Notes under the pieces: generated by a model
Databases searched by the model: none
What the model was told of the DNA's origin: nothing
Seen by the model: the letters and a program-made list of their open reading frames with translations, nothing else
NCBI GenBank assembly: GCA_021818075.1
Contig: JAKAFD010000019.1
Span: forward strand, 1-14,076
Reading direction: 5' to 3'
DNA: 14,076 nt
From: a bacterium
GTDB taxonomy: Bacteria > Patescibacteriota > Patescibacteriia > Patescibacteriales > Patescibacteriaceae
Shown: piece by piece, positions 1-5,424 of the stretch
How positions within the stretch are numbered: position 1 is the stretch's first letter
How the letters are laid out: every line of letters starts with the position of its first letter
Translations under genes and position numbers: made by a program

Positions 1-1
1 C

Positions 2-1054
2 AGTGATTTGGAAAAATTCAAATTGGCGGTAGCTAACGCTTCCGACCACATTACCATTACCGATGCCGAGGGCACGGTGCTGTATGTTAATAAAGGGGCG
101 GAGCGGATTACCGGCTTTAAGGCTAGAGAAATTATCGGTCAAAAAGTCGGTTCCAAAAAACTGTGGGGCGGAGAAATGGATAAAACTTTTTATGAGAAGC
201 TGTGGCGGCGCATTAAAGTGGAGAAGAAAATTTTTACCGGAGAGGTTAATAATCATCGTAAAAACGGAGAAAAGTACATCGCTAAAGTCAGCATCAGCCC
301 GATTTTGGATGAAGCGGGCCAAGTGGTTTTTTTCGTGGCCATTGAGCGCGATATTACCAAAGAAAAAATTATTGAGCAGGCTAAGAGTAATTTTGTGTCC
401 CTGGCTTCTCATCAATTGCGGACGCCGTTGGCGGCCGTTAAGTGGACACTGGAGGCTTTTACCGCCGACCAGGGTTTAAGCGCCAAGCATCGGGAGCGCC
501 TGCGCGATTTATACGCGTCTAATGAGCGTTTAATCATGCTGGTTAATGAATTACTGAAAGTGTCGCGCATTGAAGACAAAAAAGTCGTGATCAATAAGCA
601 GGCGCTGGATTTACTGAAAATCGTTAAAGACGCTCTTAAGTTGCTTAAAATCAACGCCGATAAGAAGCAACAAATTTTAAAATTTCAGACCAGTGTGGCG
701 CCAGCCACGGTTAAGTTAGACCCTATTATGTTTAGTGAAGTTTTTAATAATTTAATCAGCAACGCCATCAATTACGCGCCAGCCGGCCAGACTATCGGCA
801 TTAAGGTAAGCGCTAGCGGACCGGATTATCTGATCGCCGTCCATAACGATGAGCCGATTATCCCGGCGGCCGACCAAAGCAAATTGTTTACCAAATTTTA
901 TCGCGGCACTAATGTTCAGACAATCAACACCACCGGCACCGGTTTGGGCTTGTTTATCGCCAAGGCGGCCGCGGAGGCTAATGGCGGTAAAATTTGGTTT
1001 GAATCCAAGGCCGGTGCGGGCACGACTTTTTACTTTACAGTCCCGAAAAAATAG
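2..1054 (+). CDS. PAS-domain sensor histidine kinase, 5' end missing
   Basis: Two-component sensor kinase: it autophosphorylates on a histidine and passes phosphate to a response regulator. The frame is open to the left edge, so the TTG at base 8 is probably internal and the N-terminus lies outside the window. Counting from base 8: a PAS domain fills residues 3-120 (N-A-S-D-H-I-T-I-T-D, then R-I-T-G-F). The HisKA H-box is S-H-Q-L-R-T-P-L with phospho-acceptor His135. The HATPase N-box is N-N-L-I-S-N-A (247-253), and T-G-T-G-L-G-L (309-315) is the G2 box. The G1 region reads V-H-N-D-E-P-I-I-P, with Glu where related kinases have the first Gly. No membrane segment is visible in the part present. 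Two receiver-only genes follow and are probable partners. The family assignment is certain; the signal sensed is not. Confidence 0.93.
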   Translation, partial: SDLEKFKLAVANASDHITITDAEGTVLYVNKGAERITGFKAREIIGQKVGSKKLWGGEMDKTFYEKLWRRIKVEKKIFTGEVNNHRKNGEKYIAKVSISPILDEAGQVVFFVAIERDITKEKIIEQAKSNFVSLASHQLRTPLAAVKWTLEAFTADQGLSAKHRERLRDLYASNERLIMLVNELLKVSRIEDKKVVINKQALDLLKIVKDALKLLKINADKKQQILKFQTSVAPATVKLDPIMFSEVFNNLISNAINYAPAGQTIGIKVSASGPDYLIAVHNDEPIIPAADQSKLFTKFYRGTNVQTINTTGTGLGLFIAKAAAEANGGKIWFESKAGAGTTFYFTVPKK

Positions 1055-1093
1055 TTTATCATTGAATTAATTAAGGTTTATTGCATTTTAGGC

Positions 1094-1102
1094 TAATATA
1101 AT
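1094..1102 (+). promoter_or_regulatory. -10-like element close to the start codon
   Basis: A perfect TATAAT lies at 1097-1102, overlapping TAATAT at 1094-1099. The ATG follows at 1106. Using TAATAT, the predicted transcript start falls exactly on the A of the ATG, so the mRNA could be leaderless. No good -35 box is seen at the right distance, and the genes may also be transcribed by readthrough from the kinase gene. Confidence 0.35.
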
Positions 1103-1105
1103 CAT

Positions 1106-1477
1106 ATGAAAATACTTATCGTGGAAGACGAAGAAATTTTAAGGAAGGTCTTACAGGAGAAATTTGAGGAGGAGAATTTTGAGGTCAAGGTCGCCGTTGA
1201 CGGCGCGGCCGTGGCGGCTGTGGTTAAGAGCTGGCAGCCGGATTTGATTTTATTGGATATTATTCTGCCCAAAAAGGACGGCTTGAGCGTCTTACAGGAA
1301 CTAAAGGCTGACGCCGACTTGCGTTCCATCCCGGTCATTATGACTTCCAATTTGGGCGAGGATGAAAAAATTAAACAGGCCTTGAAATTGGGTGCCGTTG
1401 ATTATCTGGTTAAGACCCAGCATCCGGTTAAGGAGATTATTGAGAAAGTTAAACATCATCTGCTGAAAGGCAGATAA
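1106..1477 (+). CDS. Stand-alone response regulator receiver domain (CheY-like)
   Basis: A single phospho-receiver domain of 123 residues with no DNA-binding or enzymatic output domain. Visible motifs: the acidic pocket E-D-E (7-9); phospho-acceptor Asp51 in L-L-D-I-I-L-P; the switch Thr80 in V-I-M-T-S; and Lys103 in Y-L-V-K-T. The length is normal for a CheY/Spo0F-type domain. It lies 51 bp after the kinase gene and 9 bp before a second receiver gene. It is therefore probably an intermediate in a phosphorelay or an allosteric partner rather than a transcription factor. The ATG at 1106 is preceded by AATCAT, a context that recurs before three other starts in this window; there is no Shine-Dalgarno site. 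Confidence 0.93.
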   Translation: MKILIVEDEEILRKVLQEKFEEENFEVKVAVDGAAVAAVVKSWQPDLILLDIILPKKDGLSVLQELKADADLRSIPVIMTSNLGEDEKIKQALKLGAVDYLVKTQHPVKEIIEKVKHHLLKGR

Positions 1478-1486
1478 AGTAATCAT

Positions 1487-1906
1487 ATGGCTGAAACCAA
1501 TAAGAAGCTTTTAATTGTGGAGGACGAGGAGTTGATGAGGAAGACCTTAATGGAACGCTTCACTAAAGAGGGTTACCAAACCGTGGCCGCCGCAGACGGA
1601 GAAGAGGGCTTGCGACTGGCTTGGGCCGAACAGCCGGACATTATTTTGCTGGACATTATTTTACCCAAACTTGACGGTATGAGTTTAATGCGCCAATTGC
1701 GCACCGGTAATGATTGGGGTCGGCAAGTGCCGATTATTTTATTAACTAATTTGAATGCCGACGACAATATAACCGAGGCAGTGGCCAAGGATAAGCCGGC
1801 TTATTATCTGGTTAAAACCGATTGGACTTTAGATAATATTGTGGCTAAAGTCAGGGAAAGGCTGGAACGCGTAGCCATTGACGCTGAAGCGGCTGCGAAA
1901 GAATAA
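1487..1906 (+). CDS. Second stand-alone response regulator receiver domain
   Basis: A 139-residue receiver-only protein. The acidic pocket is E-D-E (12-14), the phospho-acceptor is Asp56 in L-L-D-I-I-L-P, the switch Thr87 sits in I-L-L-T-N, and the conserved Lys110 sits in Y-L-V-K-T. It resembles the preceding gene closely (both have V-E-D-E-E, L-L-D-I-I-L-P-K and Y-L-V-K-T), so the two probably arose by tandem duplication. A short Ala/Glu-rich tail follows the domain, and no output domain is present. The start at 1487 lies 9 bp after the previous stop and again follows AATCAT without a Shine-Dalgarno site. The gene is the last of the kinase-receiver-receiver group and is followed by a strong terminator. 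Confidence 0.92.
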   Translation: MAETNKKLLIVEDEELMRKTLMERFTKEGYQTVAAADGEEGLRLAWAEQPDIILLDIILPKLDGMSLMRQLRTGNDWGRQVPIILLTNLNADDNITEAVAKDKPAYYLVKTDWTLDNIVAKVRERLERVAIDAEAAAKE

Positions 1907-1922
1907 TTTAGTTAAACAATTT

Positions 1923-1949
1923 AAAAACCCCCTTTAGCCGGGGGTTTTT
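1923..1949. terminator. Two-way intrinsic terminator
   Basis: A perfect 10-bp inverted repeat, AAAAACCCCC (1923-1932) and GGGGGTTTTT (1940-1949), with a 7-base loop. Because the A and T tracts flank the G/C stem on both sides, it can end the receiver genes from the left and the FN3 gene from the right. It sits between these two convergent genes. Confidence 0.9.
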
Positions 1950-1967
1950 AGATTGCCGTTTTCAAGT

Positions 1968-3047
1968 TTAATCGTCGTTATGCTTGTAGAGTCCGTAACC
2001 GTTGCCTTGACCGTGGTTGGATTCAGGCTGGTGCGACAGGCCGAAGGCCGAATTGCCATGTTCGTTGTCGTCCTCGTTTTCATCCTCGTTTTCATCTTCA
2101 TCATCATGGCGGCCGCGATTGTTAGAGTTGGATGATAAGGTGGTGGCGGAGGCCGGACTGGATTCAGCTGACAGATTACCGGCGGCGTCAAAGGCTTTAA
2201 CCGTATAGGTATAAGCAGTGGCGGCGGTTAGACCAGTGTCGCTAAAGGTAGTACTGGTGGCGGTGCCAATCGGCGTGCCGTTTCTTAAAACAGTATAACC
2301 GGTGACGCCGACATTATCGGTGGCGGCCGTCCAAATTAAGTTTATTTGACTCGAAGAAATAGCCGAAGCAATCAAGCCGGTCGGCACACTGGGCGCAATA
2401 GTATCGCCGGAGACGGCCAAAGTCGTGGCCGTGACCGCCGCGGAATAAGCCGAGTTGTTGCCGGAAGTATCCAGCGCTTGCAAGGTATAAGTGTAAGTGG
2501 TGGTAGCGGTTAAACCGGTGTCGCTAAAAGCGGTGGTATTGGTATAACCAACCGGTGAACCATTGCGAAACACCAGATAAGAGGCGACGCCGACATTGTC
2601 GGTGGCAGCGGTCCAGCTTAAATTAATTTGGCCGGCGGAGATGGCGGTAGCGGTTAAATTGGTCGGCGCGCTGGGAGCGGTGGTGTCTGTGGAAGCGGCC
2701 AAAGTGGTGGCGCTAGCGGCCGCGGAATAAGCCGACGCGTTGCCGGAAGTATCCAAAGCCCTGACGGTGTAGGTGTAAGCGGTCGCGGCCGTTAAGCCGA
2801 TGTCATTAAAGGCATTAGTCATGACAAAACCAATCGGCGAACCGTTGCGGAAAACCAAGTAAGCGGCCACAGCCACATCATCGGTGGAAGCGGTCCAGGT
2901 CAGATTGATTTGACTGGCGGAGACGGCGGTAGCCGTCAGATTAGTCGGCAGGCTGGGCGGCGTGGTATCGGTTATCGCCAGTACCGGCGAAAACGACAAA
3001 GCCAGCATGGCCAGTGAACCGCCTAACGCATAAATAATTTTTTTCAT
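1968..3047 (-). CDS. Secreted protein with three fibronectin type III repeats and an acidic His-containing tail
   Basis: Exported, surface or extracellular protein of unknown binding partner. The reading frame opens at 3065, but the ATG at 3047 is preferred: it gives M-K-K-I-I-Y followed by a hydrophobic signal peptide ending about S-P-V-L-A, and it carries the AATCAT context found at other starts here. Numbered from this start (359 residues): the signal peptide covers 1-24; three FN3 domains of about 93 residues cover 27-120, 121-213 and 215-305. Each has the P-S-x-P-T-x-L opening, Q-I-N-L-x-W-T, V-F-R-N-G or V-L-R-N-G, and T-A-Y-T-Y-T-V-like strands. The last ~50 residues are low complexity, rich in Asp/Glu/Asn, then His/Gly/Asn. 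No sortase motif or C-terminal anchor is seen. It is divergent from the ECF sigma operon and may be one of its targets. Confidence 0.85.
   Translation of the reverse strand: MKKIIYALGGSLAMLALSFSPVLAITDTTPPSLPTNLTATAVSASQINLTWTASTDDVAVAAYLVFRNGSPIGFVMTNAFNDIGLTAATAYTYTVRALDTSGNASAYSAAASATTLAASTDTTAPSAPTNLTATAISAGQINLSWTAATDNVGVASYLVFRNGSPVGYTNTTAFSDTGLTATTTYTYTLQALDTSGNNSAYSAAVTATTLAVSGDTIAPSVPTGLIASAISSSQINLIWTAATDNVGVTGYTVLRNGTPIGTATSTTFSDTGLTAATAYTYTVKAFDAAGNLSAESSPASATTLSSNSNNRGRHDDEDENEDENEDDNEHGNSAFGLSHQPESNHGQGNGYGLYKHNDD
2071..2094. repeat. Tandem 12-bp repeat encoding an acidic Glu-Asp-Asn tract
   Basis: TCCTCGTTTTCA occurs twice back to back (2071-2082 and 2083-2094), followed by degenerate TCTTCA and TCATCA units. 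On the minus strand it encodes part of the D-E-N-E-D-E-N-E-D tract in the FN3 protein. Such a repeat can gain or lose units by slippage. Confidence 0.75.
2133..2969 (-). repeat. Three tandem FN3-encoding repeats of about 280 bp
   Basis: The three FN3 domains are encoded at about 2969-2688, 2687-2409 and 2405-2133. They are similar to each other at the protein level (shared Q-I-N-L, R-N-G, G-L-T-A, Y-T-Y-T and S-A-A motifs), and several short DNA stretches are also shared. This points to internal duplication. Confidence 0.8.
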
Positions 3048-3070
3048 ATGATTGCGGAGGCGCATTTTAA

Positions 3071-3110
3071 AGTTAATTATTAAAGCGGCGCCTGTTAGTT
3101 AATTATTAAA
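3071..3110. repeat. Pair of 14-bp direct repeats upstream of the FN3 gene
   Basis: AGTTAATTATTAAA occurs at 3071-3084 and again at 3097-3110, a spacing of 26 bp start to start. The repeats lie 24-63 bp upstream of the FN3 start codon. They could be paired operator sites, or part of the mRNA leader if transcription starts at the element at 3140-3170. The sequence is AT-rich, so a chance origin is possible, but 14 identical bases are notable. Confidence 0.5.
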
Positions 3111-3139
3111 TAAGTAAAACTGCCAAAGGCATTTGTTAA

Positions 3140-3170
3140 GTAATACAAAGCGCCGGCCGCTTTGTTACCG
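3140..3170 (-). promoter_or_regulatory. Candidate ECF-sigma promoter facing the FN3 gene
   Basis: Read on the minus strand: CGGTAAC (3170-3164), 16 bases, then TGTAT (3147-3143). The same heptamer, spacing and -10-like pentamer occur on the plus strand facing the sigma gene (3261-3288). GTAAC resembles the GGAAC-type -35 element of ECF sigma factors, and 16-17 bp is their usual spacing. The spacer contains a perfect inverted repeat, ACAAAGCG (3145-3152) and CGCTTTGT (3158-3165). A transcript from here would have a leader of about 90 bases. Confidence 0.4.
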
Positions 3171-3178
3171 CGCGCGAG

Positions 3179-3207
3179 TTGTTTTATTGCCAAAAAAGGA
3201 CTATACT
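3179..3207 (+). promoter_or_regulatory. Candidate housekeeping promoter of the sigma operon
   Basis: TTGTTT (3179-3184), exactly 17 bp, then TATACT (3202-3207). The predicted start is near 3214, which gives the sigma gene a leader of about 92 bases. The same -35 sequence and spacing recur before the FMN-binding protein gene (4809-4837). Confidence 0.45.
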
Positions 3208-3217
3208 TTTTAATTAA

Positions 3218-3279
3218 CCAATAATTTGGCTTAAACTAAAGGAAATTTATCCGGCATTGCCGGTAACTTTTAGCCAAAT
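3218..3279 (+). promoter_or_regulatory. Nested and alternative hairpins in the sigma-gene leader
   Basis: ATTTGGCT (3224-3231) can pair with AGCCAAAT (3272-3279). Inside lies a tight hairpin, CCGGC-ATT-GCCGG (3251-3263). A competing local hairpin is CCAA-TAAT-TTGG (3218-3229), which uses the same bases as the outer stem. This could be a structured leader, or just symmetric DNA around the second promoter. No known riboswitch was recognised. Confidence 0.3.
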
Positions 3280-3291
3280 GTTTTGTATACT
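3261..3291 (+). promoter_or_regulatory. Candidate ECF-sigma autoregulatory promoter
   Basis: CGGTAAC (3261-3267), 16 bases, then TGTAT (3284-3288); the overlapping TATACT is at 3286-3291. The arrangement matches the minus-strand module at 3140-3170 base for base in the two conserved blocks and in spacing. Transcription would start around 3295-3298, about 8-11 bases before the ATG. ECF sigma factors commonly drive their own operons, which fits this placement. Confidence 0.45.
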
Positions 3292-3305
3292 ATTAAGCAC
3301 CGGTT

Positions 3306-3791
3306 ATGGCCAAGACTAAAGACGGCTTCACTGTCTACTATAATCAGTTTAAGCACAAAATCTACAATTACTTTCTCTATCGTATCGGTTTTGATCAGAA
3401 GGCGGCTGAGGATTTAACCTCCGAAGCTTTCCTGAAAGCTTTAAAAAGTTTTGCGGATTTTGATGAGGAGCGGCCGTTCGGTCCGTGGATTTTTGCCATT
3501 GCTCACAATCATCTGGTTAATTATTACAAAATAGCCAACCGCGAGACGACCCTGACCGATAAAGAAAATTTTTTACCGCAAACCGACGACAGCGCGTCCG
3601 AGCGGCTGGAACTGGAGCGAGTGATTAAACTCATTCAAACCATGGAGGCGGCGGACAGGGAAGTATTATTGTTAAGATTTGTGGATGGTTTAAGTAATAC
3701 GGAAATAGCCGAGCTGCTTAATAAGGAAGAGGGCGCCGTCCGCACGCAAATCAGCCGCGCTATGGCTAAACTAAGAGAGTTATTAAAGTAA
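3306..3791 (+). CDS. ECF-type RNA polymerase sigma factor
   Basis: A sigma-70 family factor with only regions 2 and 4, which directs RNA polymerase to a small set of promoters, usually in response to envelope or stress signals. The 161 residues are normal for the ECF class. Region 2 covers about 11-77, with A-E-D-L-T-S-E-A-F (34-42) and the -10 recognition part P-W-I-F-A-I-A-H-N (60-68). Region 4 covers about 102-160, with a helix-turn-helix in N-T-E-I-A-E-L-L-N-K-E-E-G-A-V-R-T (131-147) followed by S-R-A-M-A-K-L-R. The next gene starts 4 bp after its stop and encodes a likely membrane anti-sigma. Two promoter types lie upstream, one matching a copy in front of the divergent FN3 gene. Confidence 0.93.
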   Translation: MAKTKDGFTVYYNQFKHKIYNYFLYRIGFDQKAAEDLTSEAFLKALKSFADFDEERPFGPWIFAIAHNHLVNYYKIANRETTLTDKENFLPQTDDSASERLELERVIKLIQTMEAADREVLLLRFVDGLSNTEIAELLNKEEGAVRTQISRAMAKLRELLK

Positions 3792-3795
3792 TCAT

Positions 3796-4725
3796 ATGGA
3801 TAAGCTGGAAGCACAATTGAATAAATTACCGTCAGCCAAATTAAGTTTGGCGGCCGATACTAAAATCAAGTCCAGATTGTTTAAGGCGATGGCGGCCCAA
3901 AACTTTAACCGGCTGGGAAGTTTGAGCTGGCTGGCGCTTAAACCGGTGGGCCGCACCGTGGCCATAGCCTCGCTGGCGGTTTTATTATTGGTGGGCACTT
4001 CCATTTACGCTTATGCCAGCGGCGGCGTGACTCAAGGCAGCGCGTTGTATCCTTTGAAACGAGCGGTAGAGGCGCTGGAAGAAACGGTTAACCTATCGCC
4101 GGCCGCCAAAGTTAAAACCTACAGCAAATTTTCCGAACGGCGCTTGCAGGAAGCTTTAATTTTGAGCCAGAAAAATACGCCGGCTAACGAACAGGAACAA
4201 GAAGTGATTAACGAACATATTAAAACCAGTTTGGATGAGGCCGCGGATAATATCAGTTCGGTGGTTAATCAGGCTAAGACCGGCGCCGAGCGGGGAGAGA
4301 CCGAGGCTATTAAACAGCTAAAAGAAAAAAACGAAGACACTACCAAATATTTACGGGCGATTGAAGATAAAGCCCAATCCGAACATAATGAAGAGGTGAT
4401 AAAAAAGGTTAATGAGGTTAGAGATAACATCCGGCAGTATCAATCAATCTTAGAAGATAAGGCCTGGGATGAAGATAAACCAAAATCTGACCGGCCGGAA
4501 GTTAAGGAGCCCTCTGACAGCAAGCCGGAAGTTGAAGGCCAAAAAATTAGACAGGACATAAAATCCGACCAACCGGACGGTCGCCGTCGTCAAGAAGATC
4601 TTAAGGCGCCGGTTCAGCCAAGCCAGGCAACCGAATTAACGCCACCGCCGGTTTCAACTGACGGTGACCGAACCAATCAGACTAACGATAACCGTGAGGA
4701 TAAGCGCCGGGAACGGGATGATTGA
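3796..4725 (+). CDS. DUF5667-type single-pass membrane protein, probable anti-sigma factor
   Basis: Probably holds the upstream sigma factor inactive at the membrane; this is inferred from position and topology, not from a recognised anti-sigma motif. Of 309 residues, 1-50 are cytoplasmic and would contact the sigma. Residues 53-74 form one transmembrane helix. Residues about 75-200 resemble DUF5667: G-S-A-L-Y-P-L-K-R-A-V-E (81-92), then S-E-R-R-L-Q-E-A (113-120), helical and outside the membrane. From about 225 the tail is highly charged and rich in Asp, Lys, Pro and Glu, so probably disordered. The start overlaps the AATCAT context. DUF5667 proteins commonly sit next to ECF sigma genes, which supports the pairing. 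It has no zinc-type H-x3-C-x2-C anti-sigma motif. Confidence 0.8.
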   Translation: MDKLEAQLNKLPSAKLSLAADTKIKSRLFKAMAAQNFNRLGSLSWLALKPVGRTVAIASLAVLLLVGTSIYAYASGGVTQGSALYPLKRAVEALEETVNLSPAAKVKTYSKFSERRLQEALILSQKNTPANEQEQEVINEHIKTSLDEAADNISSVVNQAKTGAERGETEAIKQLKEKNEDTTKYLRAIEDKAQSEHNEEVIKKVNEVRDNIRQYQSILEDKAWDEDKPKSDRPEVKEPSDSKPEVEGQKIRQDIKSDQPDGRRRQEDLKAPVQPSQATELTPPPVSTDGDRTNQTNDNREDKRRERDD

Positions 4726-4738
4726 AAAAGAAACTTTT

Positions 4739-4787
4739 AACCGCCGTTTAGCGTATATATGAATACGGGGCGGCGGTTTTTTTATTT
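4739..4787 (+). terminator. Intrinsic terminator of the sigma operon
   Basis: AACCGCCG (4739-4746) pairs with CGGCGGTT (4771-4778). A second inner stem, CGTAT (4752-4756) with ATACG (4763-4767), closes the long loop. A run of seven T follows, then more T-rich sequence. It lies 13 bp after the DUF5667 stop codon. Confidence 0.85.
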
Positions 4788-4808
4788 TTAGCTAAAATTA
4801 GGTTTTAT

Positions 4809-4837
4809 TTGTTTAAATAACAAAAATTTGCTATGGT
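4809..4837 (+). promoter_or_regulatory. Candidate promoter of the flavin redox operon
   Basis: TTGTTT (4809-4814), 17 bp, then TATGGT (4832-4837). The predicted start is near 4844, with a leader of about 21 bases before the ATG at 4865. The -10 matches the consensus at only four of six positions. Confidence 0.4.
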
Positions 4838-4864
4838 AAAAGCAGTCTTTAATTTCTAATCAAT

Positions 4865-5422
4865 ATGAAGAAAAAGCTTATTTTATCGTTATTTATTGTT
4901 ATCAGTTTTGTCGGTTACGCCATTGCCCAGAGCGTCAATAAGCTCGGCAGATTATTCAGAGAAGATGATGAGCCGCGTATTAATCAACAACCAACCGCTG
5001 ACCGGTCAGTGGCTTTGGCCACACCAACGCCGGCGGCGCCAACCAATAACAATCCGGCCTCGGCTAGCCAACCAGCCGCCCCAACGCCGCCGGCTAATCA
5101 GCCCAGCCAGGCGCCGACCGCTCCGACCGCGCGCTCCGGTTATCGCGACGGCTCTTATGTCGGCGATGCCATTGACGTGTATTACGGTTATGTCCAGGTT
5201 AAGGCCGTTATCAGCGCCGGCAAAATTATTGATGTGCAATTTTTGGATTACCCTCAAGACCGCGATACTTCACGCCAAATTGCCGCCATGTCTTTACCGG
5301 TTTTGCGCAGCGAGGCGATTAGCGTGCAAAGCGCGCAGGTGGACATGGTCTCCGGCGCCACGGAAACTAGTACCGGTTTTATTAAATCATTGCAATCGGC
5401 TTTGGCTAAAGCGCAAGGTTAA
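4865..5422 (+). CDS. Exported FMN-binding-domain protein (covalent flavin carrier)
   Basis: A small extracytoplasmic electron carrier expected to hold FMN through a phosphoester bond to a threonine, as in NqrC and RnfG. Residues 1-22 are a signal peptide or anchor (M-K-K-K, hydrophobic core, A-I-A-Q). Residues 50-90 are a Pro/Ala/Thr/Asn-rich flexible linker. An FMN_bind domain fills 92-183: Y-R-D-G-S-Y-V-G-D near its start and the flavinylation motif D-M-V-S-G-A-T (160-166), with Thr166 the likely FMN acceptor. The next gene, 2 bp downstream, encodes ApbE, the enzyme that makes this bond, and the third gene encodes a membrane flavin reductase. This order strongly supports a redox role. There is no lipobox cysteine, so it is either released or held by its N-terminal helix. 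Confidence 0.88.
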   Translation: MKKKLILSLFIVISFVGYAIAQSVNKLGRLFREDDEPRINQQPTADRSVALATPTPAAPTNNNPASASQPAAPTPPANQPSQAPTAPTARSGYRDGSYVGDAIDVYYGYVQVKAVISAGKIIDVQFLDYPQDRDTSRQIAAMSLPVLRSEAISVQSAQVDMVSGATETSTGFIKSLQSALAKAQG

Positions 5423-5424
5423 TT

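Noticed and set aside
1045..1110. Terminator or full -35/-10 promoter between the kinase and the first receiver
   Set aside because: No stem with a T run was found, and no -35 box matches at 16-18 bp from the TATAAT, so only the -10-like element is reported.
2133..2969. Tandem repeats considered as a CRISPR array or mobile element
   Set aside because: The 280-bp units encode FN3 domains in frame; there are no short identical repeats with spacers, no transposase and no terminal inverted repeats.
3145..3165. Perfect 8-bp inverted repeat considered as an intrinsic terminator
   Set aside because: No T run follows on either strand and no gene ends nearby. It lies between the candidate -35 and -10 elements facing the FN3 gene, so an operator or chance symmetry is more likely.
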